From: Inquilinus sp042743185
GTDB lineage: Bacteria; Pseudomonadota; Alphaproteobacteria; DSM-16000; Inquilinaceae
Length of the DNA stretch: 64,000 nucleotides
Reading direction: 5' to 3'
NCBI RefSeq assembly: GCF_042743185.1
Contig: NZ_JBHYMS010000007.1
Coordinates: 62,001-126,000 of the forward strand
Position 1 is the first letter of the stretch. Each line of letters begins with the position of its first letter. This document shows, piece after piece, positions 37,743 through 45,600 of this stretch. A program made the position numbers and the translations under genes. Below the pieces are notes generated by a model. That model did not search any database. It saw nothing but the letters and a program-made list of their open reading frames with translations, and was not told the origin of the DNA.

Positions 37743-38963
37743 CTATGCCGCTGGCAGGGCAGCGAGGCGCGGCACCGGCGATCCGGCGATCACCAGGGCC
37801 TGGATGACGAAGCCGATGACAGCGACGGTCAAGCAGGCGGCGGCGCCGTGGCCGTCGCCGACCAGCCCGCCGATCGCGGCGCCCAGCGGGCGCGCGCCGA
37901 AGGTGGCCATGGTGATGATCGCCGAGACCCGGCCCAGCATCGCCGGCGGGGTCACCGCCTGGCGCAGGGTGGTCGAGGCGATCACCCACAGCACCGGCCC
38001 GGCGCCGAACAGGAAGAAGGCAACGCCGGCGATCGGGGCGAAGGGCAGCCAGACGGTCAGCAGCATCAGGAGAGCCCCGGCGAGGCCGGAGAACGGGCCG
38101 ACCAGCAGCATCGGCCCGAACGGGATCCGACGGGCGATCCGCGGCGCCGCCAAGGCCGCGAGCACCATGCCGATGCCGTAGACCGCCAGCGTGGCGCCGA
38201 CCGACGAGGCGCCGAGGCCGAGATGGTCGACCGCATAGGGCACGTAGATCGCCTGCAGCACGAACCAGCCGAGGTTGAAGAACACCGCGGTCAGCAGCAC
38301 CGGCCGCAGCAGCGGATGGGTGAGGACGAAGGCTGCGCCCTCGCGAAGGTCCTGCAGGGCGTGACGGCGCGGCGCCGCCGGCCTCTGCGGCTCGCGGATG
38401 CCGGCCAGCAGGATGGCGGCCAGGACCGACAGGGCAGCGGCGGCGGCGAAGGCCAGGCCGGCGCCGGTCCAGGCCACCAGCGCCCCGGCGACGGCCGGGC
38501 CGGCGGCGAAGGCGGCGCTGCGCGCCAGCTCGATCCGTCCGTTCGCGGCCGGCAACGCCGCCCGCGGCACCAGGTCCGGTACCAGAGACGGCGCCGCCAC
38601 GCTGTAGGCCACGGTGCCGGCGGCGCCGAGAAAGCCGAGCGCCGCCAGCAGGCCGAGGCTGAGGCCGCCGGTTGCCAGGAGCAGCAGCACGGCCAGCAGC
38701 GACAAGGCCCGCAGCGCCTCCGCCGCCGCCATCATCCGGCGGCGCGACGACCGGTCGGCCAGGAGGCCGGCCGGCAGGGACAGCAGCAGGAAGGGTAGAG
38801 TCTGCACGGTCTGCAAGAGGCCGGTGCCGCCGGCCCCGGCGCCGAGGGCGAGCACGGCGACGATCGGCGCGGCGGCCAGGCCGATCTGCTCCGCCGACTG
38901 CGCAGCCAGGTTGGACCAGGCCAGGCGGCGAAACGATGCGGGAAGCGGAGCGGTGGCGGACAT
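37743..38963 (-). CDS. MFS transporter (EntS-like MFS_3 type)
   Basis: A 406-residue twelve-helix transporter with an N-terminus (FRRLAWSNLAAQSAEQIGLAAAP) and a motif A-like loop (LPAGLLADRSSRRRMM) of the MFS_3 group that includes enterobactin exporter EntS. The ATG at 38963 begins MSATAPLPASFRR. It is divergent from ada with 239 bp between. Substrate not predictable; it is unrelated in detail to the neighbouring MFS protein. Confidence 0.82.
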   Translation of the reverse strand: MSATAPLPASFRRLAWSNLAAQSAEQIGLAAAPIVAVLALGAGAGGTGLLQTVQTLPFLLLSLPAGLLADRSSRRRMMAAAEALRALSLLAVLLLLATGGLSLGLLAALGFLGAAGTVAYSVAAPSLVPDLVPRAALPAANGRIELARSAAFAAGPAVAGALVAWTGAGLAFAAAAALSVLAAILLAGIREPQRPAAPRRHALQDLREGAAFVLTHPLLRPVLLTAVFFNLGWFVLQAIYVPYAVDHLGLGASSVGATLAVYGIGMVLAALAAPRIARRIPFGPMLLVGPFSGLAGALLMLLTVWLPFAPIAGVAFFLFGAGPVLWVIASTTLRQAVTPPAMLGRVSAIITMATFGARPLGAAIGGLVGDGHGAAACLTVAVIGFVIQALVIAGSPVPRLAALPAA

Positions 38964-39202
38964 CGGAGGCTCGCGGATGGTGACGGGAGCGCGAGCATCC
39001 TCGCGCCGGCTCCGCCCCGCGCTCCGCTTGTTGCCGCCGAATTCGATCGCAAGCACCGCAAGAACCGGGTCGCCGCCGGACCTCGAATTTGAGAGCAAGG
39101 GCCGGAGTGTCGGCGGGAGCGCGGCCCGCCATCTTCGGCGGGACGATCGGCATCCCCATATCAGCGGGACCTGTCGATCCCACCGTCGAACAGGAGCGTA
39201 TC

Positions 39203-40297
39203 ATGGGTTTCATTCCCCCCGCCCCCGTCCCCACCCCGGTCTTCGCCAATGACGAGGCCCGCTGGGCCGCGGTGCTGCGCCGCGACCGCGCCGCCGACGG
39301 CGCCTTCGTCTTCGCCGTCCGCACCACCGGGGTCTATTGCCGGCCGAGCTGCGCCTCGCGCCATCCGCGGCGCGAGAACGCCAGCTTCCATGCCGACGGC
39401 GCCGCGGCCGAGCGCGCCGGCTTCCGCCCGTGCCGGCGCTGCAAGCCGAACGAGATGTCGCTGGCCGAGCGCCAGACCGCCCTGGTGGTCGCGGCCTGCC
39501 GCAAGATCGAGACGGCTGAGGAGATGCCGAGCCTGGACGAGCTGGCCGAGGCGGCGGGGCTGAGCCGGTTCCACTTCCACCGCATGTTCAAGTCGGTCAC
39601 CGGCGTCACCCCTAAGGCCTATGCCGATGCCCATCGCGCCGACCGCATGCGCGACGAGTTGGAGCAGACCGAGACCGTCACCGAGGCGATCTACGGCGCC
39701 GGCTTCAACTCCAACGGCCGCTTCTACGCCGCGGCGCCGCAGCGGCTGGGCATGACCCCGACCGCGTTCCGCGACGGCGGCACCGGGGCGGAGATCCGCT
39801 TCGCCATCGGGCAATCCCATCTCGGCGCCATCCTGGTCGCCGCCACCGGCAAGGGCATCGTCGCCATCCAGTTCGGCGACGACCCGCAGGTTCTGCTGGA
39901 GGCGCTGCAGGACCGCTTCCCCAAGGCCCGGCTGGTCGGCGCCGACGCCGAGTTCGAGCAGCTGGTGGCCCGCGTGGTCGGCTTCGTCGAGGCGCCGTCG
40001 GCCGCCAATGGGGAGGTGATGCTGGACCTGCCGCTGGACATCCGCGGCACTGCCTTCCAGCAGCAGGTGTGGCAGGCGCTGCGCAGCATCCCGGCCGGCA
40101 GCACCGCCAGCTATGCCGAGATCGCCCAGCGGATCGGTCGGCCCAAGGCGGTGCGCGCGGTGGCCCAGGCCTGCGCCGCCAACGACCTGGCTGTCGCCAT
40201 CCCCTGCCACCGCGTGGTCCGCTCCGACGGCGAGCTGTCCGGCTACCGCTGGGGCGTGGCCCGCAAGCGCGCCCTGCTGGAGCGCGAAGCGGGCTGA
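39203..40297 (+). CDS. ada: Bifunctional Ada regulator / methylated-DNA--protein-cysteine methyltransferase
   Basis: Adaptive-response protein of 364 residues. The N-terminal zinc domain has Cys46, Cys50, Cys77 and Cys80, spaced exactly as in E. coli Ada (VYCRPSC.. and CRRC), so methylphosphotriester repair is likely intact. An AraC-type helix-turn-helix follows (LDELAEAAGLSRFHFHRMF), then the O6-methylguanine transferase domain with acceptor Cys335 in IPCHRVV. It should activate its own and other alkylation-repair genes when methylated. Confidence 0.95.
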   Translation: MGFIPPAPVPTPVFANDEARWAAVLRRDRAADGAFVFAVRTTGVYCRPSCASRHPRRENASFHADGAAAERAGFRPCRRCKPNEMSLAERQTALVVAACRKIETAEEMPSLDELAEAAGLSRFHFHRMFKSVTGVTPKAYADAHRADRMRDELEQTETVTEAIYGAGFNSNGRFYAAAPQRLGMTPTAFRDGGTGAEIRFAIGQSHLGAILVAATGKGIVAIQFGDDPQVLLEALQDRFPKARLVGADAEFEQLVARVVGFVEAPSAANGEVMLDLPLDIRGTAFQQQVWQALRSIPAGSTASYAEIAQRIGRPKAVRAVAQACAANDLAVAIPCHRVVRSDGELSGYRWGVARKRALLEREAG

Positions 40298-40368
40298 AGC
40301 ACCCCGCCCGCGGAACCGTGCCTGCCCCCATCCGGTTGCCCCGACAGGGACCAAGAAAGGAGGCAGGC

Positions 40369-40833
40369 ATGTCCTTCATCCTCAACAGCCCGGCCTTCGG
40401 CGACGGCGACCCGATCCCGCTCAAATATTCCCGGGACGGCGACAACGTCTCGCCGCCGCTCGAATGGCAGTATCCGCCGCCGACCACGCAGAGCTACGTC
40501 CTGGTGGTGGACGATCCGGACGCGCCCTCCGGCACCTTCCGCCACTGGGCCGTCTACAACATCATGGGCAGCCGCGACCGGCTGCCGGAAGGCGCCACGG
40601 CCGGCGCCAAGACCGAAAGCCTCGGCCATGGCGTCAACGATTTCGGCAACGCCCATTGGGACGGGCCGCAGCCGCCGCAGGGCCATGGCCGGCACCACTA
40701 CCACTTCCGGCTGGCCGCGCTGGACGTGCCGGAGCTGAAGCTGCCCGCCAAGGCGAAGGTCGAGGACGTCTGGCGCGCCGCCCGGCCGCACATCGTCGGC
40801 GAGGCCGAGCTGGTCGGCACCTTCGAGCGCTGA
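40369..40833 (+). CDS. YbhB/YbcL (Raf kinase inhibitor-like) protein
   Basis: A 154-residue PEBP-family protein with the ligand-site motifs DDPDAPSGTFRHWAVYNI and GHGRHHYHFRL. No signal peptide is present, so it should be cytoplasmic. AAAGGAGG lies 5 bp before the ATG. It follows ada by 71 bp and may share its transcript. The cellular role of bacterial members is not settled. Confidence 0.92.
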   Translation: MSFILNSPAFGDGDPIPLKYSRDGDNVSPPLEWQYPPPTTQSYVLVVDDPDAPSGTFRHWAVYNIMGSRDRLPEGATAGAKTESLGHGVNDFGNAHWDGPQPPQGHGRHHYHFRLAALDVPELKLPAKAKVEDVWRAARPHIVGEAELVGTFER

Positions 40834-40920
40834 TCCGCGCCCTGTGCTGTGGCGCAAAACGCCCGAAGCCCGCCATTAACGCCGAAGGCCGACGCCCCGT
40901 CAGCCATCGTTCAACGAAGC

Positions 40921-41368
40921 CTAATTCCTCGCCCTCGCGCGCTCGCTGACGACCCAAGCTTCCTCGATCGCGTCACCATATTGCAGCGCCCAAGCACACA
41001 GAGCCTCGAACGGTTCGCGCAGCGAGTGCCCGAGCGGGGTTATGGCATATTCGACACCGATCGGCGCTGTCGGCAGCACGGTCCGTGTCACCAGACCGTT
41101 GCGTTCCAAGCGTTTCAGGGCATCGGCGAGCGCCTTATGCGTGATCCCGTCCAGCCGCCGCTTGATCTCGTTGAAGCGCGACGGCTTGGGACAGATCACC
41201 GTCAGGATCATGATCGTCCACTTGTCGGCGATCTTAGCCGCACCCGGGCCCGACGGGTGCGGCGCGCGAGTGCCACGGTCCCTGCCAGACGTCGAGCACC
41301 GGACGTATGCGCGCCATATCGGAGAGCACCCGATCTGACAGGAGCGCGAGGTCGGTATCATCCACCAT
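40921..41368 (-). pseudogene. HxlR family regulator, probably frameshifted near its N-terminus
   Basis: The 3' part encodes an HxlR-type winged helix (KIADKWTIMILTVI, RFNEIKRRLDGITHKALADALKRLE) ending at 40921. That frame is open to an ATG at 41361, but its first 40 codons are Cys/Ser-rich with poor GC3. The alternative frame from the ATG at 41368 gives a convincing HxlR N-terminus (MVDDTDLALLSDRVLSDMAR..VLDVWQ) that runs into a stop about 18 codons later. One indel near 41270-41295 would join the two. The usual redox Cys before the winged helix is also absent. It is divergent from the SDR gene. Confidence 0.6.
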
Positions 41369-41399
41369 ATCTAGGCTACTCAAGGTGCGTTCTTGATAT

Positions 41400-41420
41400 C
41401 AGATATACACCGTATATATG
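41400..41420. promoter_or_regulatory. Inverted repeat, candidate HxlR operator
   Basis: ATATAC (41403-41408) and GTATAT (41412-41417) form a perfect dyad around ACC; allowing one mismatch the arms extend to 41400-41420. It lies between the divergent HxlR and SDR genes, 31 bp before the SDR start, in an AT-rich stretch that also looks promoter-like. Confidence 0.5.
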
Positions 41421-41450
41421 GGACGCCATCACTTAGTTGAAGGACTTGCG

Positions 41451-42182
41451 ATGGCTCGGATGATGGACAAGGTGGCGCTCGTGGTTGGCGGCGCAAAGGG
41501 GATCGGCTTTGCTATTGCCGGGCGGCTGTCGGAGGAGGGAGCCACCGTCTTTCTCACCGGTCGAGCCGCCGATGAAGTTGAGGCAGCAGCCTCGAAGATC
41601 GGTGGCGGTGCGCGCGGTCTTGTTGCGGATGCAAGCTCGCCGGAGGATCTGACGCGTGTCGTGGCATCCGTGAAGGAAGCTTGCGGCCGCATCGACGCGT
41701 TGGTGCTGAATGCCGGCATGGCCGAGCCGGCGCTCCTGACCGACAAGACGCCGGACCATTTCGACCGTCTTTTCGCGGTCAATGTCCGCGGTCCGGTTTT
41801 CGGGCTGAAAGCGGCGCTCGGCGCCTTGGCCGATGGCAGCTCGGTCGTACTCGTCGGGTCGATCGCAGGGGCGGCCGGCTTTCCCTCCTATGGCACCTAC
41901 GGCGCGACCAAGGCCGCGCTGCGCTCCTATGCCCGAACCTGGACGGCCGAGCTCGCACCGCGTGGCATCCGCGTGAATGTCGTCGCTCCAGGGCCGACGG
42001 ACACCGAGATGATGGCAAGAGTTCCTGATGAGATGCGTGCGGCGGTGATCGCATCGGTTCCGCTTGGCCGTATGGCGCAGCCTGCCGAGGTGGCAGCGGC
42101 GACGCTCTTCCTGTTGAGCGCCGAGGCGAGCTTCATCGCCGGCGTCGAGCTTTGCGTCGACGGCGGCATGCGGCAGGTCTGA
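41451..42182 (+). CDS. SDR family oxidoreductase
   Basis: A 243-residue classical short-chain dehydrogenase. The cofactor motif is VVGGAKGIG (residues 10-18), NAG is at LVLNAGMAE, and the catalytic Ser and Tyr-x-x-x-Lys are seen in VGSIAG and YGATKAA. The ATG at 41451 has AAGGA at 41440-41444. It is the likely target of the divergent HxlR regulator. Substrate unknown. It is convergent with the SRPBCC gene. Confidence 0.92.
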   Translation: MARMMDKVALVVGGAKGIGFAIAGRLSEEGATVFLTGRAADEVEAAASKIGGGARGLVADASSPEDLTRVVASVKEACGRIDALVLNAGMAEPALLTDKTPDHFDRLFAVNVRGPVFGLKAALGALADGSSVVLVGSIAGAAGFPSYGTYGATKAALRSYARTWTAELAPRGIRVNVVAPGPTDTEMMARVPDEMRAAVIASVPLGRMAQPAEVAAATLFLLSAEASFIAGVELCVDGGMRQV

Positions 42183-42202
42183 GGCTTCGCTACATCGGCA
42201 AT

Positions 42203-43012
42203 TCAGCTAGCCGGCATCGGGAAGTGGCGGGCCATCCAGGCCTGCCACGCCGGCTCCTCCCGCGCAGCGACGGCCGCCGGCCGGTCGCCGAACAAGTAGA
42301 GCCGGATCGGCAGAAAGATCTGCCCGCCCATCGGCAGGGCGAAGAGATGGGCGATGCCGGGCGCCGGCGCGTCGAGCCGGAGCAGCAGCTCCGGGTGGTC
42401 GTCTGGGCCGACGCGTTCGACCTGCCCGGCCAAAGCCGGTGCGCCGGCCGCCGATTGCACCCGCTGGCCCGGCCCGGCACCGGCGATGCCGAGCTGCTCG
42501 GTCAGGGCAACCCAAGCTTCCCTGGCCGTCGGCTCCGATCCCACGCCCATCAGCTGGACGTTCACGCCGTGCTGGCCGCGGAAATGGGCAAGATACAGGC
42601 GCAGGATGCGGAAGAAGGCCCGCCAGCCGTGCTCGTGCCCTTCGAACTGGGCATCCCAATCGTCAGTCTCGGCGAACCAGGCATGCACCACCCGGACGAT
42701 GCAGGTGCCGCCGGCCTTGGCCTCGACGGTCCATTCGGTGGCGATGGTCGGGCTGCCGGGCCCCATGTCGTTGCTGTCGGCGGCGAAGCGGCGCGGCGGG
42801 TCCCAGGCGGTGATGGTCGCGAGCGACTCCATCCCCGGGCCGAAATTGGCGGTGACGGCACCGCCCACCCGCTCCTCCACCCGGGTCGGCACGAACCAGG
42901 AGGTGATGCCGGGCCCGGTGGCGATCGCCTGCCACACCTCCTCCGGCGTGCCGGGCACCTCGACCTCGGCCTCGACGAAGCGGCGGCCGGTCTCGTCCTT
43001 CTTCACGGGCAT
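42203..43012 (-). CDS. SRPBCC (AHSA1-like) protein, second copy of a tandem pair
   Basis: A 269-residue protein whose first 150 residues form an AHSA1/START-type ligand-binding domain (VEVPGTPEEVWQAIATGPG, then ITSWFVPTRVEERVGGAV) and whose C-terminal 110 residues are a related but unnamed extension. It is a clear paralogue of the gene directly upstream, with the same length and aligned motifs throughout, and starts 2 bp after it. Ligand or enzymatic role unknown; the upstream ArsR-type gene suggests induced expression. Confidence 0.85.
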   Translation of the reverse strand: MPVKKDETGRRFVEAEVEVPGTPEEVWQAIATGPGITSWFVPTRVEERVGGAVTANFGPGMESLATITAWDPPRRFAADSNDMGPGSPTIATEWTVEAKAGGTCIVRVVHAWFAETDDWDAQFEGHEHGWRAFFRILRLYLAHFRGQHGVNVQLMGVGSEPTAREAWVALTEQLGIAGAGPGQRVQSAAGAPALAGQVERVGPDDHPELLLRLDAPAPGIAHLFALPMGGQIFLPIRLYLFGDRPAAVAAREEPAWQAWMARHFPMPAS

Positions 43013-43014
43013 GG

Positions 43015-43824
43015 CTATCCCCCTTCCTGATCCGGATAATTCTCCTGGGTCCAGCGGCGCAGCTCGGCCTCGAACCGGGTGGCGGTGTCGGCGGCCCGGT
43101 CGCCGTAGAAGAACACGCTCGCCGCCACCCGGGCCCGGCTCTGCCAGCCATGGATGCCGATCAGGGCGATGCCGGGCCCCGGCTGGTCCAGCGCCACGGT
43201 CACCTCGCGAGACTTGGCGTCCTGCTGCACCCGCTCCACCGTCCCGGCCATTGCCGGGACGCCGGCCGGCGTAGTCCACCGCTCGCCGACATTCACGCCG
43301 GCGAAGCCGAGCCGGCCAGCCAGGTCGGTCCAGGCGGCGAGGTCGGGGCCCGGATGCATGGCCATGGCCCTCGCCGCCGCGGCCGGCATGCCGGCGAACC
43401 GCTTCAGATAGAGCTGCAGGATGACGAAGAAGCCCGGCCAGCCGGATTCGAAGCCCTCCAGCTCGTCGTCCCAGCTGCCGTCGGTGGTGAACAGGGTGTG
43501 GACCAGCCGCAGCACGCAGGTGTCGCCGGACCGGCTGGTGATGACGCATTCCGTCGCCACCGGCGGCGCCTGGCCGCTCCAGCCGCTCTCCTCATAGGCG
43601 AAGCGGAAGGGCGGCTCCCAGGCCGTGACGGTGCCGGCGGAGGTCATGCCCTCGCCGAACTCGAAGCGGATGGCGCCGCCGACCCGCTCCTCGACCTGGG
43701 TGGCGGTGAACCAGGCGCTGAGGCCGGGGCCGGTGGCGATCGCCTGCCACACCTGCTCCGGCGTTCCCGGCAGCAGCACGTCGAGTTCGACCCAGCGCCG
43801 GGTCGCGTCGCTCTTCACTGGCAT
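43015..43824 (-). CDS. SRPBCC (AHSA1-like) protein, first copy of a tandem pair
   Basis: A 269-residue paralogue of the next gene: VLLPGTPEQVWQAIATGPG and LSAWFTATQVEERVGGAI align with the second copy, and both keep the same C-terminal extension ending in an acidic, aromatic segment. The two genes look like an old tandem duplication, since identity is moderate. Its ATG lies inside the 3' end of the ArsR gene (10-bp overlap), so translation is coupled to the regulator. Confidence 0.85.
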   Translation of the reverse strand: MPVKSDATRRWVELDVLLPGTPEQVWQAIATGPGLSAWFTATQVEERVGGAIRFEFGEGMTSAGTVTAWEPPFRFAYEESGWSGQAPPVATECVITSRSGDTCVLRLVHTLFTTDGSWDDELEGFESGWPGFFVILQLYLKRFAGMPAAAARAMAMHPGPDLAAWTDLAGRLGFAGVNVGERWTTPAGVPAMAGTVERVQQDAKSREVTVALDQPGPGIALIGIHGWQSRARVAASVFFYGDRAADTATRFEAELRRWTQENYPDQEGG

Positions 43825-44423
43825 GTCTGCTCCTTTCCCGGCTGGTCGGCGGGCTTGGGATAGGCCATCAGGACCAGGCGGTGGTCCCGCCCTCCCGGCG
43901 CCGACGTGTTGTGGTAGCGCGCCGCCAGGGCGGCGATCGACGCCGTCAGCTCCTGGGTGAAGGCGGCCCGGTCGGCCGGCGACGCGAAGCGGATCTCGGT
44001 GTCGATCGACAGGGTGGCCAGCCGCTTCTCGGCGCGGATGGCGGCGCGCCACAGGCCGGAGACCTCGCGCATGATGCGGGCGGCCAGCGCGATCAGATAG
44101 CTGGCCGACAGCCGGTCGGAGGCGCGCCCGGGATCGGCGGCGACCGGCCCCAGCGCCTGGGGCGAAACGATGTAGGAGATGGCGGTGGCCACGTAGAGCC
44201 GCTCGGTCAAGCCGCCCCAGCGCCGCGTCTCCGCCTCGCGGACCAGCCGATGCGCCTCCAGCGCGCGCAGATGGTAGTTCACCTTCTGCCGCGGGATTCC
44301 GAGCCGGGTCGCCAACCCGGCGGCCGAGGCCGGCTCGGCCAGCTCCGCCAGCAGGCGGCTGCGGACCGGCTCGAGCGCGGCCATCGCGGCCGCCGGATCG
44401 TCAATGACATCCACGTCCAGCAT
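43815..44423 (-). CDS. ArsR-type winged-helix transcriptional regulator
   Basis: A 202-residue regulator with an N-terminal winged helix (LAELAEPASAAGLATRLGIP, RQKVNYHLRALEAHRLV) of the ArsR/HTH_20 kind and a C-terminal helical domain of unknown ligand. No ArsR metal-binding cysteine pair is present in the recognition helix. It is the first gene of an operon with two SRPBCC genes, a pairing often seen for ArsR regulators with AHSA1 proteins. A 14-bp perfect inverted repeat lies 8 bp upstream and suggests autoregulation. Confidence 0.88.
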   Translation of the reverse strand: MLDVDVIDDPAAAMAALEPVRSRLLAELAEPASAAGLATRLGIPRQKVNYHLRALEAHRLVREAETRRWGGLTERLYVATAISYIVSPQALGPVAADPGRASDRLSASYLIALAARIMREVSGLWRAAIRAEKRLATLSIDTEIRFASPADRAAFTQELTASIAALAARYHNTSAPGGRDHRLVLMAYPKPADQPGKEQTCQ

Positions 44424-44431
44424 TCACCCAT

Positions 44432-44465
44432 TCCAGCCTTGACAAGTTTTTTTGTCAAGGCTGGA
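44432..44465. promoter_or_regulatory. Long perfect inverted repeat, candidate ArsR operator and promoter
   Basis: Arms 44432-44445 and 44452-44465 are perfect 14-bp complements around a 6-base spacer. Each arm contains TTGACA, a consensus -35 box; on the minus strand it is followed after 17 bp by TGGAAT as a possible -10, just before the ArsR start. The T run is in the spacer, not after the stem, so this reads better as an operator over a promoter than as a terminator. Confidence 0.6.
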
Positions 44466-44485
44466 TCAGGACGTCGGATGCGTGA

Positions 44486-44923
44486 TCAGTGCGTGGATTG
44501 CTGCGGAAACAGCCGCCGGATCTCGTCCGGCAGCGTGTCGGTCACGTGCCGCATCGTGCCTTCGGGCAGGTGGTGGCTCAGGACCGTGAACACGGCGCGG
44601 GCCGCATCGGCGGAATCGATCGCCCGGCCGCTGTCGAGCCGCGCCGAGATCCGCTGCAGGAACTCATCCTGGCTGCGCACTGTCTCGGGGGTGCCGCTCG
44701 GGTGGTAGCCGTCATAGAAGATGCCGCGCACCAGCATCGGCAGCTGGGCCGAGACATGGGCGGCCGATTCGACGCTCAGCCGATCGCGCAGGGCCTGCAG
44801 CACGGCGTGCAGCGCGTGGTAGCAGCGCTGCCGGTCGGGGCCCAGCGTCTCACCGATCTCGTTCAGCCAGATGTTGGTGGTCTGCAGCGTCTTGTCGAAG
44901 ACCTCGAGGCCGGTTGCGCTCAT
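44486..44923 (-). CDS. DUF2267 domain protein
   Basis: A 145-residue protein matching DUF2267 along its length: EVFDKTLQTTNIWLNEIGE, YHALHAVLQALRDRLSVESA and QLPMLVRGIFYDGY are the family's typical blocks. Function is not known; such genes are often beside CBS-domain or stress genes. GGGAGAGGG precedes the ATG at 44923, which overlaps the CBS gene stop. Confidence 0.88.
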   Translation of the reverse strand: MSATGLEVFDKTLQTTNIWLNEIGETLGPDRQRCYHALHAVLQALRDRLSVESAAHVSAQLPMLVRGIFYDGYHPSGTPETVRSQDEFLQRISARLDSGRAIDSADAARAVFTVLSHHLPEGTMRHVTDTLPDEIRRLFPQQSTH

Positions 44924-45360
44924 GTCCCTCTCCCGCTTCGATCGGGGGCGGAGGGCGTCGATACCTCCTCGAGCGTCTCCGCGGCGCCCGGCGCGTGCTT
45001 GGTCGACAGATCGCCGAGCGAGACCATGCCGACCAGTTGCTTGTCGGCATTGATCACCGGGACGCGGCGGACCTGGGCCTCGCCCATCAGCTCCGACACC
45101 TCCTCGACGTCGTCGTCCGCCCAGCACCAGCGCACATCCTGGGACATGGCGTCCGACACCACCGTATCCTCCGGGTTCAGCCCTGCGGCGGTCACCCGGA
45201 CGGTGATGTCGCGGTCGGTGATCATGCCGACCAGACGCCTGCCGTCACACACCGGCAGCGACCCGATGTTCAGATCGTCCATCCGCCGCGCCGCATGGCG
45301 CACGCTGTCCCCCGGCCGCACCACCGCGACGTCGCTGGTCATCACCTCGGCTATTCTCAT
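44920..45360 (-). CDS. CBS-domain protein
   Basis: A 146-residue protein of two tandem CBS motifs (MRIAEVMTSDVAVVRPGDSV and VVSDAMSQDVRWCWADDDV), the BON/CBS stress-protein size class. CBS pairs bind adenosine nucleotides and act as energy sensors. The stop overlaps the start of the DUF2267 gene (ATGA), so the two are coupled. Its own promoter would lie in the 240 bp upstream, beyond the valS terminator. Confidence 0.92.
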   Translation of the reverse strand: MRIAEVMTSDVAVVRPGDSVRHAARRMDDLNIGSLPVCDGRRLVGMITDRDITVRVTAAGLNPEDTVVSDAMSQDVRWCWADDDVEEVSELMGEAQVRRVPVINADKQLVGMVSLGDLSTKHAPGAAETLEEVSTPSAPDRSGRGT

Positions 45361-45526
45361 GACGCTCTCCCTCGGCCCATGGCCGTCCGGTTGCAGGCAG
45401 GCGGCGGGTCGGGCGATGCGGGGCAATGCCCTGCGGGGGGCGTCCCTGCGCGACCCGCTCATCAGGTCAACGAGCCGCCATCCGCGGCCGGTTCCCTGCT
45501 TTCCGTCTGGAGAGCACACAACAGCA

Positions 45527-45556
45527 CGGCCGCCCGGGATCGCTCCCGGGCGGCCG
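45527..45556 (-). terminator. Probable terminator of valS
   Basis: A perfect 13-bp stem (45527-45539 with 45544-45556, CGGCCGCCCGGGA and complement) and a TCGC loop lie 44 bp after the valS stop. On the minus strand it is followed by a T/G-rich stretch (TGCTGTTGTGTG) rather than a pure T run, so termination may be partial. Confidence 0.6.
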
Positions 45557-45600
45557 ATGCGATATCAGCCCACGGCAAGGTGCCGCGGCGTTTCTGGCGA

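Noticed and set aside
37129..39327. A 732-codon minus-strand open frame spanning two MFS genes
   Set aside because: It crosses two well-supported genes in other frames and encodes Arg/Gly/Pro-rich filler.
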